Source of the DNA: Spirochaetota bacterium
GTDB lineage: Bacteria; Spirochaetota; Spirochaetia; DTKZ01
Reading direction: 5' to 3'
Length of the DNA: 28,333 nucleotides
NCBI GenBank assembly: GCA_029562045.1
Contig: JAKQWJ010000180.1
Span: forward strand, 1-28,333
Under the pieces are notes generated by a model. That model was given only the letters and a program-made list of their open reading frames with translations, ran no database searches and was not told where the DNA came from. Position numbers and translations under genes: made by a program. This document shows positions 21,613 to 28,333 of the stretch, in pieces. Within the stretch, counting starts at the first letter, position 1. Each line of letters begins with the position of its first letter.

Positions 21613-24602
21613 CAGATCCTTGATTCGATTCTCCTTTTCAGTTCCAGCAGGGGCGGATAGTTTCTGGTCTCCTTATTCTGCAGAAGCCTTTCCACAATGG
21701 CAAGGGCTTCGAAGTAGTTTCCCGCGATGAACAGCCTCTCCGCGTTGCGGTACTGATCCTCGGCGACGCTGGAGAGAACCACGCTGGTCTGTCCGCCCAC
21801 GGCGATCTGGACCCGGTCCTTGAGTTCCATGGCCCGGCGGTTGTCCGGATTCAGTTCGATGGCCCGGTTGAGCTGGTCCAGGGCGATGGCGAACTGGGAA
21901 CGATTGTTGGAGGATACGATGGAAGCGGCCCTGTCGTAGAGGACCTCCGACTCGGTGATGTCCTGCCGGCTCGGAGGGCGGGTCCTGATTTTCAGGATGA
22001 TCTCTATTTCGAAGATCGCCGCCTTGAGCCCCGGGAAGTTCGGATCGATCTGCTCCAGGTCCAGGAGGTCCCGATACCCTTCCTCGGGTTTGGTCTTCAG
22101 CTTTTCGGAGGCCTCCTTGAACATGGAGCGGAACCGGGCGGCAAAGGCCTCCCGATCCTTGATCTGGGCGATGCGCAGCTGGAGAACACTGGCCTCCTGG
22201 TTGTACGGGAAGGTCATGGTTACCTGTCGGATCTTCTCCTCCGCTCTGGCCAGATGGACCAGGGCCTCCCTCCGGGATCCCTTATCCATCAATTCCTTCC
22301 CCCGGGAATAATCCTGCCGGGCCAGGTTCAGAAGCTGGTTCATTTCCGGATACAGGGGGTCGGTTTCCAGAAGAACCCGGTCCGCCTTGACCGAAAGGGC
22401 GGCCCGGACATAACCCAGCCAGCGTTTCACCTCCGGCTCGTCCTCGATATGGGTGGTCCTCCATCGACTCTGGGCCTGGGCGAGGACGCTTTCCGCCCGG
22501 AAGAAGTCCTTGCCGTCGTAGAGCCGTTTCCCCTCGTTGAGAAGCCGGCGCACTTCCAGGACAATCTGGTTGTTCAGGGCCTTCACGATTTCCGCGTCCA
22601 GCGCCAGAAGCCGGGCGTCGCTCTGCCTCCGGAAGGCCGGGTCCTCCTGATGGGAGAGGCTGGTGGAAAAAGCCTGCCGCGCCGACTTGATGTTCTCACC
22701 GGCCAGGTCGTAATTCCCCTGGCGGATCGCCGACTCCGCCTCGGCGATTTTCCGGTTGCCCTCGTTCTTGTACCGTTCCGCCAGAAGGAGGGACTCCCGC
22801 GCCCTTTCTCCGGCGGCCCGGACGGAGGCCTCGAGCTTTTCGATCTCCGCCAGGTTGTTTCCGGCGCCGGTCGTTTTCGCCGTCAGTTCCGGATAATCCC
22901 GGATCCCGGGGTTTTCGTTCCGGTACGCGGCGATGAAGTCTTCGGTGGACTTCCTCAGAGAACTCAGGGCTCCCGGGAGGCGGCCGAGAATTTCCAGACT
23001 CTCCGCGGGGTAGCGGAAGACCGCCGTCTCCACCCCTCCCCCGGGCATTTCCACCCTCTTCTCCACCCCGTCGAGGAAGGACTGGGCCCGGCGGAAATCC
23101 TCCGACCGGGCCGCCAGACCGTCGTTCAGGGGCCGGATTTCCAGACCGGCGATCCGGTCCACCGTTTCGGCTTCCATGGCACGCAGACGCCCGCCCCAAA
23201 GCCCCAGGTCGTCCAGAAGCCCGGCGGCGAGCCCCCGGGCCGTCTCGTCGGAGAGGGGATTGTCCCGCAGGGATCCCATCTCCCGGCCCCACTTTCCCTC
23301 CAGCAGCTCCAGGGTCTCTTCGCCGTTCCGCAGGGTCCCCCGGTAGGCCCGGAGTTCCGGAACCCCGGCATCGGGAGGGGGAGGGTCCCGGTGGGCCGTC
23401 TGGATCACTCCCGCCAGATCGGCATAGGCGGCCGCCCCCCCCCGGGCGGTGGAGACCCCCAGGTACAGGCCGGTTTCGGATGCCACGGCGTTCCAGACCA
23501 GAGGGTCGGCGACTCCCAGTTCGGGGGGAACCGCCTCAAACCAGAGCGCCAGAACCCGTTCCGCCGCCGCCGCATCGACGCCGGCATCGGTGAAAAATTT
23601 TCGGGCCCGGACAACCTCCTGAGGCTGCAGGAGGCCCCGCCCCGCGGACAGGGCGGTTTCGCTCCTCTCCCGGAGACGACGGGCGAAAAGCGAGGCTTCC
23701 TTCATCATGAGTTCCGCGGCGCCCTTCAGCCCCTCCGGCGATACCGCGTTCCGGCGGCCCGCGGCGAACCTCATGGTGATCCCCAGAAAGAAGTCCTCCT
23801 CCCGGACGCCTCCCCGGATGGTTCCCGCCAGCCGGTTCTTCTCGAAGAGGGTCTCGTGAGACCTCATGGCGGTCTTGAACAGCAGGGCCGCCGGCCTCAC
23901 CGCCGCCAGATACCCCGCGACGGCCGCCTCCACCGCTCCGGGGTTCGGGGTCTGTCCCGCTTCCCGCAGCGATCGCAGGGCTTCGGTCTGGGCCTTCCGC
24001 CCCTGCAGAAAGATCTCCGAAGCCTTTTTCAGGGACTCCAGGGCGGCATCGGTCCCTCCGGTGACGATGTTTCCGTAACCGGCGTTGTCGAACCCCTCCC
24101 TTCCGATGGAGAAACCCGTGAGATAGGTTTCCACGGCCCCCCAGTATTCTTTCTGCTCCAGTTGGGCCGCCGCTTTTTCCATGACCGCATTGAAAAGATC
24201 CCGGTTATAGACGAAGAGCGCCGATTCCTTGGCCCGGAGGATCGCCGACTGGGTGGCCGGGTTCGGGTTGGTGTCCAGGGATTCCAGATCCGCGATGATA
24301 TCCAGGGCCTTCTTGACGTCCTTGTCCGTGTACAGGACGGTGATAAGTTCTTCATACTTGTCGTTGTAGCTTCCCCGGATGTTCCGGATCCGCCGGATGA
24401 GTCTCTCCACCTCATCCATCCGGTTCGAATCCCTTCGGGCCGCTTCGGCGAGGATCAGGAGCGCCTCGTTGTACCGCTGATCCACGATCAGGGTCCGGGC
24501 GACGTCGACGGGATCCTCCCTGGCGCCCAGGGAATGGACATTCCCGCCGAGGACCGAAAAAACGAGGATAATGATGCCGAGAAGTGTTTTTTTCCCTCCC
24601 AT
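21612..24602 (-). CDS. Large exported TPR/helical-repeat protein
   Basis: The protein has about 996 residues. The N-terminus from ATG 24602 (MGGKKTLLGIIILVFSVLGG) is a signal peptide or membrane anchor. ATG 24647, 15 codons upstream, lies only two bases after a promoter -10 and would not be transcribed. TPR-like helix pairs are seen near the start (DVARTLIVDQRYNEALLILAEAARRD, shown in part) and clearly at the end (ALDQLNRAIELNPDNRRAMEL; AERLFIAGNYFEALAIVERLL). The middle is almost entirely helical, Ala/Glu/Arg/Leu-rich, with likely coiled coils and helical repeats (ARQDYSRGKELMDKGSRREALVHLARAEEK region). It probably acts as a periplasmic scaffold. It precedes the receptor phosphatase with a one-base stop-start overlap, so the two may work in one complex. 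Confidence 0.8.
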   Translation of the reverse strand: MGGKKTLLGIIILVFSVLGGNVHSLGAREDPVDVARTLIVDQRYNEALLILAEAARRDSNRMDEVERLIRRIRNIRGSYNDKYEELITVLYTDKDVKKALDIIADLESLDTNPNPATQSAILRAKESALFVYNRDLFNAVMEKAAAQLEQKEYWGAVETYLTGFSIGREGFDNAGYGNIVTGGTDAALESLKKASEIFLQGRKAQTEALRSLREAGQTPNPGAVEAAVAGYLAAVRPAALLFKTAMRSHETLFEKNRLAGTIRGGVREEDFFLGITMRFAAGRRNAVSPEGLKGAAELMMKEASLFARRLRERSETALSAGRGLLQPQEVVRARKFFTDAGVDAAAAERVLALWFEAVPPELGVADPLVWNAVASETGLYLGVSTARGGAAAYADLAGVIQTAHRDPPPPDAGVPELRAYRGTLRNGEETLELLEGKWGREMGSLRDNPLSDETARGLAAGLLDDLGLWGGRLRAMEAETVDRIAGLEIRPLNDGLAARSEDFRRAQSFLDGVEKRVEMPGGGVETAVFRYPAESLEILGRLPGALSSLRKSTEDFIAAYRNENPGIRDYPELTAKTTGAGNNLAEIEKLEASVRAAGERARESLLLAERYKNEGNRKIAEAESAIRQGNYDLAGENIKSARQAFSTSLSHQEDPAFRRQSDARLLALDAEIVKALNNQIVLEVRRLLNEGKRLYDGKDFFRAESVLAQAQSRWRTTHIEDEPEVKRWLGYVRAALSVKADRVLLETDPLYPEMNQLLNLARQDYSRGKELMDKGSRREALVHLARAEEKIRQVTMTFPYNQEASVLQLRIAQIKDREAFAARFRSMFKEASEKLKTKPEEGYRDLLDLEQIDPNFPGLKAAIFEIEIILKIRTRPPSRQDITESEVLYDRAASIVSSNNRSQFAIALDQLNRAIELNPDNRRAMELKDRVQIAVGGQTSVVLSSVAEDQYRNAERLFIAGNYFEALAIVERLLQNKETRNYPPLLELKRRIESRI

Positions 24603-24649
24603 CTGGACCACGCGGCTACCGATTGTTACCCCACTTTCACCTGACATTA

Positions 24650-24678
24650 ACTATACAACTATTTCATCATATTGTCGG
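24650..24678 (-). promoter_or_regulatory. Candidate promoter of the TPR-phosphatase-zinc-ribbon operon
   Basis: On the minus strand CCGACA (24673-24678), a 17-base spacer and TATAGT (24650-24655). The -10 matches 5/6 and the -35 4/6. It argues for translation from ATG 24602 rather than 24647. The region 24603-24775 otherwise holds a tRNA T-arm-like string (see rejected items) and no clear promoter for the plus-strand gene. Confidence 0.45.
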
Positions 24679-24775
24679 CACAAACGCGCCGCTGCAGGAT
24701 TTGAACCTTCCCCCGGGGGTGCATGGATTATTGTTCGCCGGGGTAGTATATTCTGGAGAGGACGGTGGATTTTTC

Positions 24776-26014
24776 ATGAGGAAAGCCGGATTTCCGCTGG
24801 CATTGTTAGGGGCCCTTCTCTTTCTGAGTCCCGGTCACGCGTCGGATTTCAGCGACGTGTACGGCGACGCCGCCGATTTTTTCTCTTTCATCGAAGACCC
24901 CAACACGGGGCTCACGGTGTTTCCCACCCTGACCATCCCCCTGGGGGGGGAGTACGAGGGCATGGGGACGGCCTATACCGCGGTGGCCCGGGATTCGAGC
25001 TTCTTCGACGCGAACCCCGCGGCCTCGTCCATGCTGGAGTTCACCGAACTCGCGTTTCTGCACAACAACTGGATAGCGGACACCAATATCGAAGGAGTCG
25101 TCTTCACCCGTCGCAGGGAAAACCTGGGTTACGCTGTGGCGACCAAATTCCTCTATGTCCCCTTTACGGGCTACGACATCTGGGGGGAGCGCTCGTCGGC
25201 GGGCTATTATTCGGAGACCATCCTCATCGGCAACATCTCGCGGCTTTTCCTTCCGGGATACTATTTCGGCGGGGTCGCGGTGGGGGCCAACCTCAAGGCG
25301 GCCTACCGGCATATCTCCGCGGATATCGCCGCCGGGCAGTCCGCCGCGGGGATCATGGCGGACTTCGGGGCTCTCACCCGGTTCAATTTCCTGAAATTTT
25401 TCGCCTCCCGGGCCAAGAATGCCTCCCTGGGGGTGGCGGTCAGGAACCTGGGCCCCTACGTCCAGGGGGAGCCCCTCCCCATGTCCGCGTCCATCGGCGT
25501 CTCCTACTCGCCCATCCGACCCGTCCTTCTCGCCGCGGACCTGAATTATCCCTTCACCTTCGATTCGGGCCGTTACCCGGCGGAAAAACCCGGGATCGCC
25601 GTGGGCTCCTCGGTGGCGGTGACGAACTTCTTCTCCGTGCAAACCGGGCTCCTCGTCAAGGGCGGCAATCCCCGCATTTCACTGGGAAGCGTGGTGACCA
25701 CCGACACGCTGACCTTCGTCGTCAACTATACCCTGGACATGACCACCCAGTTCACGAACCTGGACAGAGTCAGCGTGGCGGTGAAGCTCAACCTGGGGGA
25801 CGAAGGCCGGCGGGAAAAGGAGCTGCGGGTGGAGGAGTACTACCTGGCGGGAATCGAGTTTTTCGCCCAGGGAGACATTTCCCGGGCCATCGAGTACTGC
25901 GAAAAAGCCCTGGAACTGGACCCCCACTTCGACCCCGCCCGGGAAACCCTGGCCACCGCCCGAAGGTCCATGGAGCTGCAGACTCAGATGGAGGCGCAGC
26001 AGCGCATCGAATAG
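24776..26014 (+). CDS. UPF0164 family outer-membrane protein with C-terminal TPR
   Basis: The protein has 412 residues. The signal peptide is MRKAGFPLALLGALLFLSPGHA-SDF. GGTGG lies seven bases before the ATG; a longer in-frame extension to 24584 would destroy the signal peptide. After it comes the UPF0164/PorV-like pattern: GEYEGMGTAYTAVARDSSFFDANPAASSMLEFTELAFLHNNWIAD (conserved start of the barrel, by its key words GMGTAYTA, NPAA and HNNW). Many barrel strands follow up to about residue 340. Residues 355-400 form one TPR (AGIEFFAQGDISRAIEYCEKALELDPHF, in part). The family is best known from Treponema, where members are FadL-like or unassigned outer-membrane proteins. The TPR tail would face the periplasm. 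Its neighbour on the other strand is also a TPR protein. Confidence 0.86.
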   Translation: MRKAGFPLALLGALLFLSPGHASDFSDVYGDAADFFSFIEDPNTGLTVFPTLTIPLGGEYEGMGTAYTAVARDSSFFDANPAASSMLEFTELAFLHNNWIADTNIEGVVFTRRRENLGYAVATKFLYVPFTGYDIWGERSSAGYYSETILIGNISRLFLPGYYFGGVAVGANLKAAYRHISADIAAGQSAAGIMADFGALTRFNFLKFFASRAKNASLGVAVRNLGPYVQGEPLPMSASIGVSYSPIRPVLLAADLNYPFTFDSGRYPAEKPGIAVGSSVAVTNFFSVQTGLLVKGGNPRISLGSVVTTDTLTFVVNYTLDMTTQFTNLDRVSVAVKLNLGDEGRREKELRVEEYYLAGIEFFAQGDISRAIEYCEKALELDPHFDPARETLATARRSMELQTQMEAQQRIE

Positions 26015-26100
26015 GGTCCTACTCCAGACATTGAGTCCACGACGGCGTTCCTGTCGGTGGATGGGCGCAGCAGCGCATCGAATAGGGCCCTACTCCAGAC
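25994..26100. repeat. 36-bp direct repeat spanning the 3' ends of two convergent genes
   Basis: Copy 1 is 25994-26029 and copy 2 is 26065-26100, with one mismatch (T versus C), offset by 71 bases. Each copy carries the last codons and stop of the UPF0164 gene and the complement of the last codons and stop of the gene at 26090. Only copy 1's UPF0164 end and copy 2's other end are used by the intact genes. Confidence 0.92.
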
Positions 26101-26866
26101 CCCTGCCCAGCGCGGCGTAGACCAGAAAAAGCGGAAAATCGATCTTCCCCTCCCGGATGAGGCCTTTCAGTTTCTCCGGAGACCGCATGATCCGCAGGGA
26201 GGCCCGGTTTCGCAGCTCCCGGCGGAACAGCACCGTGTCTTTTCCCGAAAAGACCCCATCCAGGGCGCGATGCAGGGATCGGGCCTCCTCGTTCCAGGCC
26301 GGATCCAGGGCGAGCTTTTCCCGGGACGCGAAGACCCTGATGAGTTCGTCCGGGTCCGCCTCCTCGTAGTCTCCCAGAATCGACTCCACGGCTCTCACGA
26401 AATCGCTTTCGGTGAATCCGATGCCGTCCACCGCCGAGCGAAGCTGCACCCGCTTGGACATGACCTCGTCGGAATCCAGATACCGGCGGCCCAGGAGATG
26501 GTACACTCCCACTCCCGCCGCGAGACCCAGCAGGATTTCGTCCACCATGGGGATGGGGTCCCGGACGGCGTAGGTCATGACGAAATAGACCACCAGAAAG
26601 GCCGCCGCGGACAGAACAAAGCGGGGAACGAACTTCCGGTCCAGGATCCACAGCTTCAGCGCCGCCTCCGCCCGGAGGTACAGGTCGTTCCGCAGAAAGG
26701 TCAGCGACTCCACCCGGGGCTCCCTGCCGTAACGGCCGGCGATCAGGGAACCGTCCAGGTTTTTGAGGAAGTCGCCGGGAGTCCGGAAGGGGTGATGGAA
26801 ACCGGGCTTTCCGGACTTCCGGGTGAGGTGAAAGATGTAGGCGCGGGTTTCTCCGATCGCTTCCAT
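26090..26866 (-). CDS. Two-TM membrane protein of unknown function
   Basis: The protein has 258 residues from ATG 26866. Two membrane helices are seen at about 82-100 (FVLSAAAFLVVYFVMTYAV) and 107-125 (VDEILLGLAAGVGVYHLLG). Between them lies a very short loop, RDPIP. The rest is charged and helical, and both ends should be cytoplasmic. The start is placed by the promoter: a TTG 13 codons upstream would lie within the -35 box. No Shine-Dalgarno is present. It converges on the UPF0164 gene across the 36-bp repeat, and no terminator is seen. The family is not recognised. The gene ends with a TAG inside the second repeat copy. Confidence 0.75.
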   Translation of the reverse strand: MEAIGETRAYIFHLTRKSGKPGFHHPFRTPGDFLKNLDGSLIAGRYGREPRVESLTFLRNDLYLRAEAALKLWILDRKFVPRFVLSAAAFLVVYFVMTYAVRDPIPMVDEILLGLAAGVGVYHLLGRRYLDSDEVMSKRVQLRSAVDGIGFTESDFVRAVESILGDYEEADPDELIRVFASREKLALDPAWNEEARSLHRALDGVFSGKDTVLFRRELRNRASLRIMRSPEKLKGLIREGKIDFPLFLVYAALGRGLE

Positions 26867-26876
26867 GACGGGGCCA

Positions 26877-26905
26877 ACGATACTGGAGAGGCCGTGTCTT
26901 GTCAA
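26877..26905 (-). promoter_or_regulatory. Promoter of the 26866 gene, near-leaderless
   Basis: On the minus strand TTGACA (26900-26905, perfect), a 17-base spacer and TATCGT (26877-26882, 4/6). The -10 ends ten bases before ATG 26866. The -35 overlaps the -35 of the divergent methyltransferase promoter by five bases. Confidence 0.62.
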
Positions 26906-26927
26906 GTTTCGCCTTTTTCTCTAGAGT
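26899..26927 (+). promoter_or_regulatory. Promoter of the RNA methyltransferase gene, leaderless
   Basis: TTGTCA (26899-26904, 5/6), a 17-base spacer and TAGAGT (26922-26927, 4/6). The -10 ends five bases before GTG 26933 and eight before GTG 26936. The expected transcription start falls on or within these start codons. Confidence 0.62.
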
Positions 26928-26932
26928 CGCGG

Positions 26933-27745
26933 GTGGTGAAGAAACGCAAGCCCGGTTTCGACGAGTTCTATTCCTCCCTTTTTCCCGGACGCTGGCCGGC
27001 GCTGCGGGAAGCCCTGACGGCCGACGGTTCCCCATCCCCCTTTGCGGAAGCCCTGAGCAAACCCTATTTTCTGGATGCGGCTTCCGTGTCCGCCGCCCGG
27101 GCCCTGGGCCCCACCGGCGATTCCCTGGTGCTGGACCTCTGCGCAGCTCCCGGGGGAAAGACCCTGGTTCTGGCCTCCAGTCTGGGGCCCGGAGGCCGGA
27201 TCGTGGCCAACGAGAGGTCCGGGGAGCGCCGCCGGAGGCTCCGGGCGGTCCTGGACGAGCACCTTCCCCCCCCCTTGCGGGAGCGGGTCTGCGTTACGGG
27301 TCACGACGCCGCCCGCTGGGGGCTGCACGAACAGGACAGATACGATCTGGTTCTGCTGGACGCCCCCTGCTCTTCGGAGCGGCACCTGATCCGGGACCCG
27401 GTGAGGCTCGCCGCCTGGAGCCCCGCCCGGTCCCGGAACCTGGCCCTGAGGGCCTACGCCATGCTGCTCGCGGCCCTGCAGGCGGTGAAACCCGGCGGAC
27501 GGGTTCTGTACAGCACCTGCGCCCTGGCTCCCGGGGAGAACGACGAGGTGGTCCGCCGGGCCCTTGCCCGGCGTCCGGGTCTCGTCCGGGTTCTGCGGGA
27601 GCCGGAACATCCGGGGCCGGCCCCGGGAGGCCCCGTTCCGGAGGCCACCGAGTACGGCCACGCCATCTGGCCCGACACCGCCGGCGGGGCGGGCCCCATC
27701 TACTACGCCCTGCTGGAGAAAATACGCCCCTCCGGTCTTGCATAA
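26933..27745 (+). CDS. RsmB/NSUN-family tRNA/rRNA cytosine-C5 methyltransferase
   Basis: The protein has about 270 residues from GTG 26933 (or GTG 26936). The start is set by the promoter; the long in-frame extension upstream overlaps the opposite gene. Motifs of SAM-dependent RNA m5C methyltransferases are seen: LDLCAAPGGKT (SAM site, about residue 66), LDAPCSSERH (motif IV, Cys that releases the product, about 143), and YSTCALAPGENDEVV (motif VI, the nucleophile Cys, about 193). No N-terminal NusB-like or C-terminal PUA domain is present, so it is shorter than RsmB or RsmF. It more resembles short NSUN4-like members. Target RNA is unknown. It ends 32 bases before the helicase gene. Confidence 0.9.
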   Translation: MVKKRKPGFDEFYSSLFPGRWPALREALTADGSPSPFAEALSKPYFLDAASVSAARALGPTGDSLVLDLCAAPGGKTLVLASSLGPGGRIVANERSGERRRRLRAVLDEHLPPPLRERVCVTGHDAARWGLHEQDRYDLVLLDAPCSSERHLIRDPVRLAAWSPARSRNLALRAYAMLLAALQAVKPGGRVLYSTCALAPGENDEVVRRALARRPGLVRVLREPEHPGPAPGGPVPEATEYGHAIWPDTAGGAGPIYYALLEKIRPSGLA

Positions 27746-27765
27746 GACACCGGGAACACGATACT
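27738..27765 (+). promoter_or_regulatory. Weak candidate promoter for the helicase gene
   Basis: TTGCAT (27738-27743), a 16-base spacer and GATACT (27760-27765). The -35 matches only 3/6. The -10 ends 12 bases before ATG 27778, and no Shine-Dalgarno precedes that ATG. Confidence 0.28.
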
Positions 27766-27777
27766 ACTCTGGTGCCC

Positions 27778-28333
27778 ATGGAAAACCACATCCCCAGCCC
27801 GCTGAACGACCGCCAGATCGAGGCGGTGACCACCATTCAGGGTCCCATGCTGATCATCGCCGGCGCCGGGTCCGGAAAAACCCGGGTCATAACCCACAGG
27901 ATCTCCCATATGCTCCGAAAGGGCATTCCCCAGAGCGCGATCCTGGCCCTGACCTTCACCAACAAGGCCGCCCGGGAGATGGGGGAGAGGGTCCGGGACC
28001 TGACGGGAAAAAAACTCGCCGATCTCTCGGTTTCCACCTTCCACGCCTTCGGCGTCCGGGTGCTGCGCCGGACCATCCACCTCCTGGGTTACCGGGAAAA
28101 CTTCAGCATCTACGATTCCGGCGACCAGCTGTCGCTGATCAAGGAAACCGCCCGGGAGCTGCGCCTTTCCCCGGATTCCCTGGACCTGCCGGGGACGGCG
28201 GCCCTTTTTTCCGGAATCAAGACCGGAAGACGGGACTGGGACGGGACCACCGAGATGTTCCGCCCCCTCTACCAGGAGTACCTCTCCCACATGAAGGCCT
28301 ACAACGCGGTGGACTTCGACGACCTCATCGCCA
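27778..28333 (+). CDS. UvrD/PcrA/Rep-type superfamily 1 DNA helicase, N-terminal part
   Basis: The first 185 residues are in the window; the gene runs off the right edge. It is an ATP-driven 3'-to-5' DNA unwinding enzyme of repair and replication restart. Seen: the Q motif region LNDRQIEAV (9-17), Walker A IIAGAGSGKT (26-35), motif Ia LTFTNKAAREM (about 59-69) and motif Ib STFHAFGVRVLR (about 85-96). The last residues, AVDFDDLIA, are the conserved approach to motif II. Subfamily (UvrD, PcrA or Rep) cannot be decided from this part. ATG 27778 aligns with the family start. Confidence 0.93.
   Translation, partial: MENHIPSPLNDRQIEAVTTIQGPMLIIAGAGSGKTRVITHRISHMLRKGIPQSAILALTFTNKAAREMGERVRDLTGKKLADLSVSTFHAFGVRVLRRTIHLLGYRENFSIYDSGDQLSLIKETARELRLSPDSLDLPGTAALFSGIKTGRRDWDGTTEMFRPLYQEYLSHMKAYNAVDFDDLIA

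Noticed and set aside
22254..24644. Plus-strand open frame of about 796 codons opposite the TPR gene
   Set aside because: Same GC artefact; composition is Pro/Gly/Arg/His-rich and no start signal or domain is seen.
24689..24710. tRNA T-arm-like string (minus strand GGTTCAAATCCTGC), possibly a tRNA 3' remnant or attachment site
   Set aside because: The T-stem has a mismatch. No D-arm, anticodon arm or matching acceptor strand lies upstream, and no integrase or second copy is in the window.
26867..26905. TTG start 13 codons upstream for the two-TM protein
   Set aside because: The TTG is the first triplet of the perfect TTGACA -35 hexamer, so it would not be transcribed from that promoter.

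Overview
The window looks like a GC-rich spirochaete chromosome segment. Support comes from a FlaA-type flagellar sheath protein, a UPF0164 family outer-membrane protein, a radical-SAM/SPASM protein of the spirochaete-restricted 'spiro-SPASM' type, a PEGA protein, a very large SpoIIE-type phosphatase and several outer-membrane barrel candidates. I cannot name genus or species. There are no rRNA or tRNA genes, CRISPR arrays, insertion sequences or phage genes. Coding density is very high and many neighbouring genes overlap by 1 to 32 bases. No gene-free stretch exceeds about 175 bases.

Layout. (1) 1-798, minus: the N-terminal part of cheA, running off the left edge. (2) 923-3000, plus: two overlapping genes for exported barrel-like proteins of unknown function. 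(3) 3001-12282, minus: an unbroken chain of overlapping genes. In transcription order these are spiro-SPASM radical SAM protein, GT-A-like glycosyltransferase, SpsF/NeuA-like cytidylyltransferase, a PseG-like domain fused to a zinc ribbon and methyltransferase, an ATP-grasp ligase, an N-acetylmuramoyl-L-alanine amidase and a GerMN protein. flaA follows with its own near-consensus promoter and tandem terminators. (4) 12374-13835, plus: xseA-xseB (exonuclease VII). (5) 13882-14912, minus: a conserved-looking exported protein and a DUF192 lipoprotein. (6) 14979-16670, plus: a PEGA/FlgD-like/barrel protein. (7) 16667-24602, minus: an operon of a long TPR-type exported protein, a 1531-residue receptor phosphatase and a zinc-ribbon membrane protein. 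(8) 24776-26014, plus: UPF0164 protein with a C-terminal TPR. (9) 26090-26866, minus: a two-TM protein of unknown function. (10) 26933-28333, plus: an RsmB/NSUN-type RNA methyltransferase and the start of a UvrD/PcrA helicase.

The most interesting block is the operon at 4206-12282. It combines sugar-activating, sugar-releasing and transferring, methylating, radical-SAM and ATP-grasp functions, and it ends at peptidoglycan genes and flaA. My inference is that it builds and attaches an unusual decorated sugar to a surface or flagellar target.

A second pattern is regulatory. Several operon-first genes have no Shine-Dalgarno sequence, but have sigma70-like promoters whose -10 box ends only 5-10 bases before the start codon. 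This predicts leaderless or nearly leaderless mRNAs. In two divergent pairs the back-to-back promoters share overlapping -35 hexamers. Genes inside operons usually have normal Shine-Dalgarno sequences or start-stop overlaps.
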